Numbered from the stretch's first letter, positions 19,131 to 31,012 are shown. The stretch: DNA of 64,000 nt from Ascarosepion bandense (GCA_037127315.1 JBBBDQ010001122.1:7126001-7190000); one strand, 5' to 3'. Numbers and translations are program-made. Notes: generated from the letters alone by a model not told the origin.

Positions 19131-19757
19131 GGGGTTTACATAGGGAAAGTGATGAGAAAGAGGAGTAGGTTATAGGGTGGGTCAGAAGGAGGGTAATAGA
19201 AGGATGAGAATACAGGTGTGAAGGGGGTGTAGTGGATGTATAAAAGAGCTTAAGAGATGCGATTTAGTGAGATAGCAGATGACTATTGACCATACATTTA
19301 AATTCCTGGAGATTGTAGCTGTCGGGGGAGCAAGTATACGGAAGGGAATTCTACAGGTGGAAAGTGCGAGAAAAGAAGCTGTTAGAGTTGAAATTGTGGT
19401 TACATTTTATTGGTTTCGTTGTAAAAAGGTGGGCCTAGTTGCTAGTCTAGTAGCTTGTGTAAATTCATACATAGGGGGCACCAGAGAGCTAAGTTCATTG
19501 GATCAGAAGTGGTGAAAGTATTTATAGAAGAGGCACAGAGAAGCCACTTCATGCCGGTGAGAGAGCGACTGCAGCCGAGCTGCCAAGTCCGTATCAATCA
19601 CATTACAGATTATTCGTTGGGTTTTTTCAAGAACAACGAGGTGAACAGCAGGGGCAACCGACCAGATGTGGCAGCAGTATTCAATACAAGGGCGGATGGT
19701 CGATTTATATATGTGCAGGATGGATTCAGACGGGAAAATATTATGCATATATTGGTA
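19131..19757 (-). mobile_element. LINE-B 3' fragment
   Basis: The reverse strand shows ESILHIYKSTIRPCIEYCCH and RLQSLSHRHEVASLCLFYKY, the C-terminal signature of LINE-B, then a decayed 3' UTR. Stops and frameshifts are present. Confidence 0.8.
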
Positions 19758-19917
19758 CATTGAAAAGAAATTCCTCATATGAGGACGGATGAAAAGATCT
19801 TTGATATCTGAATAGTGTATTTCAATATTCAAGCTTGCAAAATCTTTTCACGTAGTGGATAGAAATCTTCTGAAGTTCTCTTTTCAAGTGGTGTTTATTC
19901 AGCCGTAAAAATGAGCA

Positions 19918-20285
19918 GAAAGAAAGAAAGAAATATCAATAGATAAAAAGAAAAGATAGAGGGGAAAAAAACTGAAGAAGAAAATAAAGAAAGGAAGAAT
20001 AAACAAAACAAAGAAAAGGCTTGAAGAAATTTGCGAAAAAGAAAAAAAAGGAAAGAAAGAAAACAGAAAGCGTAAAGAATAGATAAGGAAAAGTGAGAAG
20101 GAGAAAAAAAAAAAAAGATGAAAGAAAAAACCGAAAGAGAAATAAAGAAACAAAATAAATGAACGGAAAATTTTGAAAGAAAAAAGATAATGGAAAAAGA
20201 AAACAGAAATAAAGAATAGAACGAAAAAAAAGAAAGAAAAAAGAAGAGAAATGAAAGTAGTTGCCAAAGAAAAGAGAGGGTGAGA
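19918..20285. repeat. Polypurine tract, (GAAA)-like
   Basis: The plus strand is almost entirely A and G for about 370 bp. Reverse-strand frames of F, L and S codons are an artefact of this composition. Such tracts can form triplex DNA. Confidence 0.85.
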
Positions 20286-21689
20286 GAAGTGAGAAAATCA
20301 ATTCATTGTGTAAAAATCTCTGCAGACGATATCCTTGAGAAGTCCCCCCCCCAAAAAAACCCCCTCCAAAATGATAAAAAATCAAAGTAACGGACAGTCC
20401 CTACTCGTTTCTTTTATATTTTAAACGCCAGAAATTGATTCTCTTGCCTGTGAGCTTTAACAAGTATTATACAGACATTTGTTCGGATTATATTCTATTT
20501 TCAACGATATTATCTAAAGATCCCTTTTTTTAAGAATTGCATTCTTAGCATTCTTCAACTTTTCGAAAGCCATAAAAGATTACGAAACCCTTAAAAAAAT
20601 AGCTCCGTGTTAAGTTAAAAAAACCTTTTCGGGTATTATCTCTTCTAGAATTTCCAATAATATTCTTTGAGTGCCAAACCGTATCAATAGCAAAAATGAA
20701 ATAGTTTACTTAAGCAGAATAGAGCAGTGAAAGCCCTAAGGTTACGAGAAAAAAACATGCTTGCAGCAAATTAATACTTAAATGACAAACAAGTAGAGTG
20801 GATGGTTTTATTAATATTCTAATATTATCAAAAGGTAATATAAATGAATATTAGTCTTAAATCAAGCATAAATCTGATGGCCGGTAAGTGAAGAGAGTTC
20901 GTGTGTGTGGTGGGGGGGGGAATAAAACATCGGTTGCTATTTAGTCCGCTTAGAAGCAAGACATGTCTTTCACCCCCTCTTGCTGACAATAGACCGCTAA
21001 GTCAGCAGACATCATCTTAAGCTGAAGGTATTCGTCCTACTCACAGTCGACACTGAAGGCATTGGAACAGACCGTTTTCTGCAACAAGTACTGCAACAAT
21101 TTAAAAGTTTTTGATTGAGAAATTGGATTGAGAAATTGGAAAGCTGAGTTCGAATTCCAGTCGGAAAAAGTACATGCATCTATTTATCCCCTCAGACTTG
21201 GATCCCATGGAAAATAAGAACTCTGAATTGATTGATGCTCCTGCACTCATATATGCATGTGTGTGCACATACCAGACTAGGGGCTGAGGAGGGTAAAAAC
21301 AAGAGCTATTAAAAGGTGTCAACAACCATTCACCCCAATTATGTATTAAACAGCCTAACTCATCTGCAATTGTCTAAACGTGGTGGGTACTCCAGGGAGG
21401 GTCTCCTCCAACAGGAGTGAAAAGGAAGGATTTGGATTGGATTATACAATCCTTTCATACAATAAAAGGCCCAAGATCCACTCAACGATGAGAGTTACTG
21501 AATGAGGTTCCTGCGCATAAACAGAAGGAATTTAGAAGTGCATATTCCGAGGATAGGAAGGATAGATAACGGTTGAGCCTTGCTAAAAAATATTAAGATG
21601 GTAGTGAAGCATCTGGGTTGCCTGTTCCCCAAAGAACCCATTCTTGGAAAGAACCCGTCTGAGTGGAACTTTCTTCTTTTCTTTTCTTT
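20286..21689. other. Intron sequence, no gene recognised
   Basis: Includes a TTCGAATTCCAGTCGG box B-like stretch near 21148 and a segment (21360-21480) near the CAATAAAAGGCCCAAGATCC repeat motif. No intact element was defined. Confidence 0.4.
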
Positions 21690-22040
21690 TAATCATATCA
21701 CCCTGAGCAAAGCAGGAACGCCACTGATGTGCAGGGGGCTACGATAAAAGTAAAAGGATCAGAGGAGAATAAGGAGAAGGACGAACCAGTTAGAAAGGAG
21801 CAAGAGAAGGATGGGAATACAGGTGTGATGACAGTTGTGAAGGTGGATAGAAAGGAAAGGATCTACAGGACAGTGTGGAAAGAAGTAGGGTCAAATAGTT
21901 AAGAGATGAGAATTGACCTTGCATTTAAATTCCTGGAGGTTGTAGCCGTCAGGAAAGCAAGAATAAGGAAGCGAGTTCCGCAGGTGGGAAGTGCGGGAAA
22001 AGAAGCTGAAGGAGTAGAATTGTCGTCTGCATTTGGTCTT
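21690..22040 (-). mobile_element. LINE-B 3' end
   Basis: The tail block (ATCATATCACCCTGAGCAAA; GCAGGGGGCTAC) and 3' UTR are followed by the C-terminal SFPALPTCGTRFLILAFLTA region. 5'-truncated at about 22040. Confidence 0.75.
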
Positions 22041-22555
22041 ACGAATGGAATAGGAAGGTAATGAGGATTATTCGACACTGAATGGCGCGTCTTAGCTAAA
22101 ATGTTTGAACTGGTGGCAGGAAACACATAGGCAGTCTAGCAATAGAATAGCGAGAAGCTAATAACATTTTATTAGTATGAAAGTAGTTGTAGGGTGGAAA
22201 TTAATTCATCATCAACAACAAAGCCACATAAACACTTCTTTTTTAGCTCTGTCAAGGCTGCAAAGTGAGAATTAGGAAGATTTTTGCGGGCACCAGCCAT
22301 ATCACGTTAAAACACGTACGCACACCGAGTATAAGTCATGTCGAGCCTAAACGAGTGATTGGCCATTTAGAAATACCAGATGCTGTAACCTTGCATGCGC
22401 GAGTGATGTAATGTATAACGAGCCGAGTTTCAGTTCCAATTGAGTTCATTGTACACACAAATATACTAGTAAAATATGTGAATCCACCTCTTCCCCATTC
22501 ATCATCATATCATCCGTTACACCTTATGGTGTGTAGGGCAGCAACTTTTTGTTAC

Positions 22556-22778
22556 TGTTTCCGTAACAAGCTTTTTTTTATGGGGCAGGGTTGTTAGCCC
22601 TGCGCCCAAACCCCAAACCTGGAGGACCGGTGGACCATTCTTGGTCCTTACATTTACAGCACCTGGTATTCCCAAACGGTCACCCATCTAAGTAGTGACC
22701 AGGCTCAATATTTCTTAACTTCGGTGATCGAACGAGAACCGGTGTATTCAACACGATATAGCCGTAGATACCACTTAC
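22556..22778 (-). mobile_element. 5S rRNA-derived SINE head with GC-rich hairpin domain
   Basis: The reverse strand at 22775-22656 follows 5S rRNA: TACGGCTATATCG, ACACCGGTTCTCG, GGTGACCGTTTGGGAATACC. It is diverged (TAAGAAATATT replaces the AAGCAACGTT region). It continues into a block with GGGCGCAGGGCTAACAACCC and CTGCCCC, a hairpin not seen after the other 5S-derived copies here. Not a functional 5S gene: no array and no intact internal promoter. Confidence 0.7.
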
Positions 22779-23461
22779 CCAACTATGTTTAAATTAGTAT
22801 GACTAGTATCAACAAAACATTATTATATTAAAACAAATTCTTAGAGTTGAAATATATTTTCTGGCTTTAAATAACCTGTTAAACGTTGATAAGCAATTAA
22901 AAATGAATAAATCAATGTATTTAGTTTGTTTATTTTAATTTATTTGGTTTTAATTTGATATTTTTAAATTGCGAAACTTTAATTTATGGTTTTACGACTC
23001 ATTGTTTATGACATAGTTTTTAGCGGAAGAAGAAAATATGCTTACAGAATTATTCGCTTTCAAATATGTGATTAAGTATTTGATACACTGTGCCGATATT
23101 AAATACCATTGCAGAAAAATAAGACGTCTGGCTTTTTTTGTATTGTAGCACTTGTCGGTTCTCAGCCCCCTACCCCACTCTCAGAATCATGTTCTTCCAA
23201 AAGCCGTTTCAAGTTTACATGTCACATAAGCGTCCCCAGGAGAATTAGACGCAAATATTTGACAAAGATGGAGTAGCGAGTTTGTTTGGCCTAGTGGATA
23301 ACAAATTGTGCCAGAACTAATATTTCTTTCTTTCTTGTAAGATTGGGAAAGGAAGAGGCAACGAGTTAAGAGCTTCCAGCATTAACTGCCAACAAAGATG
23401 TGTATATTGTTTGGCTTAAAGAAAGACACAATGAGATGAATATTGGCTGTCGTAAAAAAAA
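22779..23461. other. AT-rich sequence, nothing recognised
   Basis: Contains a SINE tail-like word (TTTCTGGCTTTAAATAACCT, 22857) also seen at 43147 and 43652. No gene. Confidence 0.4.
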
Positions 23462-24268
23462 GATTCTTCTTCTTCTATGTGCCCTGTCCCTTCAGAACGT
23501 AGGCGATCATGGTTCTCCACGTCTCCCTATCCCTTGTGGCTCTTAGTATGTTTGCTCCTGTTACTCCTGGCAACCCCCGTTCCGTCATCCACCTGATCAG
23601 GCCCTGCAAATATGTTATCCGCTGCCTTCCCCTGTCTCTCTTTCCTTCTATCTGGCCAGTCAGTATCAGATTCTCCAGGCTCTCCTTCCTCATTGCGTGT
23701 GTTAGGAACTTCAGTTGTCTCTTCCTGATGCTCAGTATTAACTTCCTTTTGGTTGCCATTCTTTCCAACACCTCATCGTTGCTTGCATGCTCAGTCCACG
23801 ATATCCGCAGCATCCTTCTATAGAACCACATTTCCGCTGCTTCCAGTTTTGTCCTCATTTTCGATGATATTGTCCAGCATTCACTGTCGTATTGAAGAAC
23901 TGACATCACATAGCAATCCAGCACTCTTTTCTTTGTTTCTAGTGAGATTTTCCTGTGTGTTAATACTTTACTCAGCTTCTGGAACGCGTCTTTTGCCATG
24001 CCAATTCGCCTTCGGATCTCTGTGTCGCACTTTCCATCTTTTGTTAGAACACTTCCTAGGTATTTAAATTTTTGTACTTGCTTGATTCTGGTATCCCCCA
24101 CCTGTATTTGGCATTTTGGGTTACACCTTTTGCTGATGACCATGCATTCAGTTTTCTTAAAGTTTATTTGTATTCCTTTTTTGTAGCTCTCCACCGCTAC
24201 CTTCTGTAGGAGGTCTTATAGTTTCCTTTCCGTGTCTGCAATCAGCACAGTATCATCTAGATGAATAT
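23462..24268 (-). mobile_element. RTE-type LINE, 3' 800 bp
   Basis: The reverse strand is open for 239 codons: [89 protein letters not shown] and a terminal AYVLKGQGT. The 3' end has a short (TTC)n. It is 5'-truncated in the RT domain at about 24260. The duplicated 24-bp word at 23437 and 24261 (GATGAATATTGGCTGTCGTA) brackets it and is very likely its target-site duplication. Confidence 0.88.
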
Positions 24269-24429
24269 TGGCTGTCGTAAAAAAAAGATTAGAGTGTAAG
24301 AATTAAATTAAAACTTCCACATCGAAGTCTACCTTTTCGGTCTCTCTGCCTCCTGAGTCGGAGATACCACATCAAAAAATCAGTCTTGTGCCACATTCAG
24401 CATCAAGGGAAAAGTATCTCTTAAATACT

Positions 24430-24715
24430 CATATTTGGCTGTTTTATGATGTCTGTTCGAATTCCAATTGTATTCATTGCATTCACTTAGACGCAAATAC
24501 CCTTGGGAAAGGTATTAATCCGTCTCTTCCTTCCAGTTATGGGTTAAATAACAGGACAAATTGGGTTTTATAGCCTTGGCTGGCAACCAGTCAACCGCAA
24601 AAAGCAATGGCAACCTACTGCAGGATAATCTTCTGACCAGTCAGTCATGTCTCGAAAGAGACATGATCGCCCAAAGCGTGTATCACGTATGGCACTTAAC
24701 TGACTGACTAAATAC
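24430..24715 (+). mobile_element. tRNA-derived SINE, 5'-truncated
   Basis: Box B-like GTTCGAATTCCAATTG, then ACCCTTGGGAAAGGTATTAA, GTTATGGGTTAAATAACAGG, GAAAGCAATGG-type and CTGACCAGTCAGTCATGTCT segments, ending ACTTAACTGACTGACTA. Confidence 0.75.
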
Positions 24716-24904
24716 AACAGTTGGAAACATAATTAAAACTTCTACTGGGCATAAAATGGGGGATCAGTTTTCATTGTTACGAAGTAATAAACTGATCCCC
24801 TACTAATTACTACTTAATAATATAATACATCTCTTCTCCCTCTAGTTATGAGTCAAATAACAGGACAGATTGGTCTATTTTAGGTCTGATCTAATTCTTG
24901 TGTA

Positions 24905-25215
24905 TGTGTGTTGTGGTGCAGTGGATATCGTCTCAGAACGAGAAATCAGGGGGTCCGAGTTCAAATTCCAGTTGAATTCCCTGCATTCACTTACGCACAA
25001 ATACCCTTGGGAAAGATATTAATCCGTTTATTCCTTTCAGTTCTGGGTTAAATAACAAGACAAATTGGGTTCTATAGCCTTGGCTGGAAACCAGTCTACC
25101 GCAGAAAGCAATGGCAACCTACTGTGGGATAATCTTCTGACCAGTCAGTCATGTCTCTTTCGAGACATGATCGCCCAAGTGTGTTTCATGTAATGCACTT
25201 AACTGACTAACTGAT
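24905..25215 (+). mobile_element. tRNA-derived SINE, full-length
   Basis: The head GTTGTGGTGCAGTGGATATC (box A) and CCGAGTTCAAATTCCAGTTG (box B) precede the shared body and the 3' end ACTTAACTGACTAACTGAT. A fragment is at 24833-24895. Similar tRNA-related SINEs are known from cephalopods; the match is from memory. Confidence 0.8.
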
Positions 25216-25329
25216 CTTTTTAAAAATTACTATAGATCCTCGACAATGCCATCGTAGTTTTAACAATTGAAGCGATCAAAATATAATCAGACACACGCTT
25301 CTCTGCCATTCTGAAGATGAGATTTTGAT

Positions 25330-25545
25330 CTCGAAATATAATAGCTTTTCTGTTGTTATTTCTCCAAAACTGTGCTATGACATCCATTCACCTAAGCCCA
25401 TGAAGTATGTCACATGCTGTTTTCTCTCTATCTGCCCTGTGTGCATCAGATTCTTCAAGTCCTCTTTCCTGATTAAGTGTCTAAGACACTTTAACTGTCT
25501 CTTCCTAATATTAAGCAGAAGTTTCCTTTTCTTTTTTACATAGGG
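25330..25545 (-). mobile_element. Decayed RTE LINE 3' fragment
   Basis: The plus text CTGTTTTCTCTCTATCTGCC, TTCTTCAAGTCCTC and CTTTAACTGTCTCTTCCTAA parallels the RTE copies at 1050-1170 and 23630-23740. Confidence 0.6.
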
Positions 25546-25559
25546 TTACAAAAGTACTG

Positions 25560-26420
25560 AACTGTTCTGTGATATCTGTCCTCTGAACCTAAATGTGATT
25601 TGATGTTTTGTGTGACATTGTAAACAACATTGCATTTGTTTTTCGTTTCAAAATTATGGGGGAAAATATTTACATTTTTTGTTGACTAAATGAATTTAAC
25701 ATAAAAATAAAGATTATTTATTTTGTTTTACTGAAATTAGAAATATAAAAAATATTATGCTCTCAGTTCAGAAATTTTTGGAGAATATTTAAAAATGTAG
25801 ACATTTAATTTTAGAGGAAAAACTTACATTAATGCCACACAATTACAGACAGTTGATTTCCTGCATAAAATATTTAGCAAAAAAAGTTCTATTTTTTTAA
25901 ATTTTATATTCTGAAGTATGATATATTAAATCTGAAAAAAAAAACATACTTAAATAATTAAATTAACCATTGGCACTTTGTTCTACATATTTTGTTATTG
26001 TTGAAAAAAAACAACCTTTTTTTTAAATATTTTTTTTGGTTTCAAAATTATGGGGAAAAATATTCACATTTTTTGTTAATGAAATGAATTTTTGAAACGG
26101 AATAAAAATTAAATATAAAGGCTCATTTTTTTTTTATAAAAAATATTTTAGTCACATTTGACATGTGCCATTTGATTTCTGTGATGTAATTTAGCAACCA
26201 TCTTAGATCTTAGATGTTTTACAGAGCAAATGTAAACAATCAACTCCATTGGCCAAAAACTGCAAAAGGGAAAATTGCTGAACTTAAACTCAAAAAGTAT
26301 GTGTCGACCTGGCTTCTCTGTAGATATGTGTCCCTAGAAAGTTTGAACGGCATAGCTTAAAAAATGTAGGCGTGCATAGGGAACAGTCACACACAGACTC
26401 ACAGATTGCCTTTTATAAAT
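25560..26420. repeat. AT-rich repeat with internal direct repeat
   Basis: 25650-25710 (TTCAAAATTATGGGGGAAAA) recurs at 26040-26100. The 3' part (26310-26420) has GGCATAGCTTAAAAAATG and CCTTTTATAAATATAGATG, which looks like a retroelement end. Family unknown. Confidence 0.45.
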
Positions 26421-26495
26421 ATAGATGTTAAAATTAACCTTTTTTATGGACATATTGACACACTTTCAGAGAAAATACAAAGTTTTGGTGCTTAC

Positions 26496-26591
26496 CTGTT
26501 TGACAGTATTTTCCACTGTACCCATAGCGACATTCACACACATTAGGTGCAACACAGCGGCCCCTGTTTTTACATTCAAATTCACAAATTG
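26496..26591 (-). CDS. NELL: NELL EGF4 exon (short EGF domain)
   Basis: 96-base exon, phase 1-1, acceptor CTTTTCCAG and donor GTAAG. It encodes [20 protein letters not shown] then [11 protein letters not shown]. This is the short non-calcium EGF type; NELL's fourth domain has the same plan (human NELL2: CKDGCRNGGAC...ANVCAC...GPSC). It joins EGF3 (...WCQP-I) and EGF5 (QT-D-IDEC) in frame. Confidence 0.9.
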
Positions 26592-26989
26592 CTGGAAAAG
26601 ATTAAATACAAATGGTAAGCAAGAAAGAATTAGGTTTTATGCCATAACACTTCGACATCATCAAAAATATTAGATTTTGCTGTCACTATAAGTTATTCTC
26701 AACATTAGTATTTTTAGAAACACTGATAGAAATAGCATTATTTCAATAAAGTCAGCACTGATATTTTAGAGACATTATTAGAACTATTGACTGTGAGAAT
26801 CACTAATAGAATTATTAGCATTATCCAGACCATTAATATTAGAACCATTATCAGCACTATGGTTGGTTACATTTAGACTAGGTTGATTTTACAAAATTTC
26901 AACCATTGCTGGGTAAATATTTAATCAATATTAGAACCATTCACAACACCTTCAGTCTTAGAACAATTATTAGCACTTTAATATTCAAA

Positions 26990-27645
26990 CTGTTCTCAAT
27001 ACTATTAATATCAAAATCATTATCAGCACCATTAACATTAGAAGCATTTCAGTACCATTAATATTGGAACCATTATCAGTACCATTAATATTGGAACCAT
27101 TATCAGTACTATTAATATGAGAACCATTATGAGCACCATTAATATTAGAAGCATTATCAGTAACATTAATATTAAAACCATTATCAGCACCATTAATATT
27201 AGAAGCATTATCAGTACCATTAATATTAGAACCATTATCAGTACCATTAATATTGGAACCATTATCAGTACTATTAATATGAGAACCATTATGAGCACCA
27301 TTAATATTAGAATCATTATCAGTACCATTCATATTAGAAGCATTATCAGCACCATTCATATTAGAAGCATTATCAGTACCATTAATATTAGAACCACTAT
27401 CAGCACCATTAATATTAGAACTACTATCAGTACCATTAATATTAGAACCATTATCAGCACCATTAATATTAGAAGCATTATCAGCACCAATAACATTAGA
27501 AGCATTATCAGCACCATTAATATTAAAACCATTATCAGTGTCATTAATATTAAAACCATTATCCGCACCATTAATATCAGTACCATTAATATTAAAACCA
27601 TTATCCGTACTATTAATATTAGAAGCATTATCGCAACCATCACAA
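26990..27645. repeat. 27-bp minisatellite in the EGF3-EGF4 intron
   Basis: Units of 27 bp (consensus ACCATTAATATTAGAAGCATT plus ATCAGT), roughly 24 copies, with further diverged units to about 26700. Because 27 is divisible by three, long repetitive frames open on both strands; these are not genes. A TTTTACAAAATTT-TAATATTTAAT flank is duplicated on either side (26890 and 27672). Confidence 0.9.
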
Positions 27646-28019
27646 TATTAGGTTAACTTTAGGTTAAGATGATTTTACAAAATTTTTAAACCTAGTTGAG
27701 TTAATATTTAATTTTGTATGGGGCACACGGTGTGGATTGTACTCACTATCCTGTAGTAATGCTCAAGTCAACTATCTATACTAATGTGCCTTAATTTAAT
27801 TTGAGGTAACCGATAATACAAAAATTATATCAACTTCAAGTCAAGGGTCAATTGCTCTCTATCCTACATATCTTCCTAATATGCATTTCTTCTTTCTCCC
27901 TTTATCCCCTTGCAACAATCCCATCTACTACCTTGAGTGGCTCTTTGGCCTTGTATTGGATGAACAATAGTATATACCAATATGAGTGGGAAAATCAGAA
28001 AAAAGTATGTTTTACTTAC

Positions 28020-28154
28020 GTTGGCACCAGCGACCATTTCCCCTGTACCCGTCATTGCATTTGCACCGATACATGTGTCCTATCATGGTACATGTGGCAT
28101 GTTCATGACATGTATTTTCGCTAGCTTCTTCGGGTGAACAGTCCACAGTCATTC
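28020..28154 (-). CDS. NELL: NELL EGF3 exon
   Basis: 135-base exon, phase 1-1, acceptor ATATTCAG and donor GTAAGT. It encodes MTVDCSPEEASENTC, HEHATCTMIGHMYRC and KCNDGYRGNGRWCQ. The six EGF cysteines and the GYxGNGxxC ending match the third EGF domain of NELL1/2 (human NELL2 ends CKPGYTGNGTTC). The first calcium ligand region is weak (TVDC) and the hydroxylation consensus is lost (M for N). The 1.4-kb intron to EGF4 is the shortest here. Upstream exons (EGF1-2, VWC, laminin-G/TSPN) were not found at higher coordinates. Confidence 0.88.
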
Positions 28155-28249
28155 CTGAATATGAGAGACAGAAAAAAAGGCTTCAATTGTTAATCAATAA
28201 TCAGTGAAATATAATCAATTGCAACACAATGATATCACTACAATATTTT

Positions 28250-28472
28250 CTCTCTGAATTTCTGGGATGAAATGTTATCATTATTTACACTATTTATATT
28301 CCAACTATTGTTTGCATCTTTGTTGTTGTTAAGATAATGTTTCGGCCATTGCACCCTCTGGTCTTTTTCAGGTGTGTATTGATCTGGGTAAACTACAGGG
28401 AATTCTGAACTGAACCCTTTATTTAATCTACAGGTTTTGACTATTCTTTTTCCACTGCTCATATCTAGGGAT
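28250..28472 (+). repeat. Interspersed repeat with inverted partner at 31140-31320
   Basis: Its TTCTGAACTGAACCCTTTAT and TTTTTCCACTGCTCATATCT segments reappear reverse-complemented at 31150-31230. The pair encloses two LINE-B copies and an RTE fragment. Confidence 0.6.
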
Positions 28473-29222
28473 ATCTTAATAGATAAATCCACTGCTAGGA
28501 AGGTTGGATCACTGTGTCAGGCCAGGAAGTTTTTTCGCCTGAATCCATCTTGCACATATACAAATCAACCATTCAACCATGCATGGAATACTGTTGCCAT
28601 ATCTGGTCAGGCGCCACTGCTATTCATCTCAGTGTTCTCGACAGGCTCCAAAGGAGAATCTGTAATGTGATTGGTCCCAACCTGGCAGCTCGACTCCAGC
28701 CACTTTCTCACCGGCAGGGTGTGGCTTCCCTGTGTCTCTTCTACAAATATTTTCATGGCTTCTTCTCCAAAGAACTTAGATCATTGGTGCCCCCTCCACA
28801 AGAATTTACTCAGGCAACCAGACTGGCATCAAGGTCCCACTCTTTTACAGTTAGATCAACCAAATGCAGGCAACAATTCTACTCCAGCAGCTTCTTTCCT
28901 CGCGCTTCCCGCCTATCATATACTTGCTTTCCTGATGGCTGTAACCTCCAAGAATTTAAATGCAAAGTCAATTCCCATCTCTTATCCACTTAACTCCAGC
29001 CCTTTCCTCATCACCCTGTGTATCTTGTTCTTTTCCTTTCTCTCTACCTTCGTAAATGTCTTCACTCCTGTGTTCATATCATTCTCTTGCCCTTTCTCTG
29101 ACTCTCCCTGTAACTAGTTTGTTTTTGTTTTCACTCTTTTCCTGTCTAAAACTTTAACTCTCTTATGTAGCCCCCTTCACATCAGTGGCAGTACCGCCTT
29201 GCTTGAGGTGAAATAATTAAAA
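28473..29222 (+). mobile_element. LINE-B 3' end, 5'-truncated
   Basis: Encodes the LINE-B C-terminus across two frames: STARKVGSLCQARKFFRL, PESILHIYKSTIQPCMEYCC, RLQRRICNVIGPNLAARLQP, GVASLCLFYKYFHGF. The 3' UTR and tail follow (GTAGCCCCCTTCACATCAGT, CCGCCTTGCTTGAGGTGAAA, poly(A)). Frameshifted and dead. Confidence 0.85.
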
Positions 29223-29329
29223 AAAAAATTTGTTCTTATTTTTATTTAGCGCTGTGCAGTTGTTGTTTGCTTGTTGCCCCTAAATGCAAATACTCGCAAC
29301 CCACTATATCACCAAAAGTTTTGTTGGAC

Positions 29330-29765
29330 ACAAAGAGTGCTGGACTGTTACATGATATCCGTCAGTGAATGCAGAACAATCTCCTCAAAGACGAAGAAAA
29401 GACTTGAAGGAACAGAAACATGATTCTACAGAGGATGCTGAGGATGCCCTGTACCAAACATGTGAGCAACAAGGTTTTGGAGATAATGGAAATGAAAAGG
29501 AAACTTATACTAAACATTAAGATGAGACAGCTGAAGTTTGTGGAACATGTAATGAGGAAGGTAGGCTTGAAGAATCTGATACTCACAGGTCAGATGGAAA
29601 GTGAAACGGGAGAAAGTAGTGTGTGACATACTTAATGGGTTTCAGCAAATAACTGACAGAGCAGGGTTAGGAAGAAATATCAAGACAAAAAGTATAAAGA
29701 GCTACAAGGGGTAGGAAGATGTGAAGGGCCATAATCGTCGACCTTCTGAAGGAACATGGCTCATA
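29330..29765 (+). mobile_element. Decayed RTE LINE fragment
   Basis: Encodes pieces of the RTE C-terminus: MILQRMLRMPCTKHVSN, RKLILNIKMRQLKFVEHVMR and LILTGQMES. The expected tail (AGATGTGAAGGGCCATAATC) is near 29720. Confidence 0.75.
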
Positions 29766-30264
29766 AAAGAAAATGCTTTTATCTCCTAGACCGTTGTCTT
29801 GTAGGACAAGATGCTGTAGTTAACTTAAAAATTGTATATTTGGGTAGGTTTCATTAAAAATAACAGACAAGGTATGATCATTAAGTTTTTTATGTAAATC
29901 TGTCACATGTAAAATAATATTCGTGCTCAAAAATGATTAAAAGTATAGCCAAAAGTGCTTTGATAAACAAAACATTTGGATGATTTTTGTATAATTTATG
30001 TCCTTAAAAGAAAAAAAAACATGAGATCACGTAAAAAATTACTTAAAAAAACTTAAGCTTTGCACCTTGTCTGCCATTATTAATAAAACCTGTAGTGAAC
30101 TTGGAGCTGTAAACCTAACCTAACTGCTGATTAGGCTGTGTAACAGCTGCTGCTCTCTGTTAAGTTGTGACTACTGCTGATGCTTATGTTTTGATAGCAG
30201 CAGCATTCAAAACATGACAAATAGCTGCAGTATTAGTAATTGCAACCTAATCAGCAGCTTGATT
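29766..30264. other. AT-rich sequence, nothing recognised
   Basis: No gene or repeat signature. Confidence 0.4.
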
Positions 30265-31012
30265 AGATTTAAAGCTCCACATTTAAAGCTCCACAGCAAT
30301 AATTTTACAGATACACTGTACCTACTCAGCCTCAATCTCTCATCTGATCTCAAGTGGAATAAATACATTGAATCAATAGCTATATCTACTGCTAAGAAGG
30401 TTGGGTTGTTGTGCCAAGCCAGGAAGTTTTTCTCATCAGAATCCATCTTGTACATTTATAAATCTATCATTAGTCCATGCATTGAATACTGTTGCCATAT
30501 CTGGTCGGGTGTTCCTTCCATTCATCTCAGGTTTCTCAATAAAAATCCAGATGAGAATCTGCATTGTAATCGGTCCTGATTCGGCGACTCACCTTCAGTC
30601 ATTTTTGACAGGATGTGATTTTCCTCAGTCTTTCAAATATTTTCATGGCTTCTCCCCTGATGAGCTTCTTTCCTTGGTGGCCCACCCCCATGAATTTACT
30701 GGTGCAACTAGATTGGCAACTAGGTCCCACCCTTTTACCATCAAAATAGGAAAATGTAACTGCCACTTCTTCTCTACTAGCTTCTTTTCTTGCGCTTCCC
30801 ACCAGTGGAACTCCCTTCCCCATGCTTGCTTCCCTGATAGCTATGATCTCCAAAGGTTTAAGTGCAATGTCAATTACCATCTTCTATCTCCTTGACCGCC
30901 ACCTCCCTTACTCTTTCTTTGTCATCCCCCATACCTTTTTTTCATCTTTTCTCTCTTCCTTCACCTTCTCTGTAATCTCCTTGCTTGGGGTGAAAATATT
31001 ATAATAAAAAAG
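30265..31012 (+). mobile_element. LINE-B 3' end, older copy
   Basis: Encodes SSDLKWNKYIESIAISTAKK, ILYIYKSIISPCIEYCCHIW and PHEFTGATRLATRSHPFT, then a decayed tail (CTTGCTTGGGGTGAAAATAT, poly(A)). Heavily mutated. Confidence 0.82.

Noticed and set aside
19899..20385. F/L/S-rich reverse-strand frames
   Set aside because: Complement of a polypurine tract; no domain and no codon structure.
22556..22778. GC-rich hairpin as a riboswitch or terminator
   Set aside because: It is part of a 5S-derived repeat in a eukaryotic genome.
27117..27656. 179-codon open frame of TIISTINIR-type repeats
   Set aside because: Translation of the 27-bp minisatellite; equivalent frames are open on the other strand.
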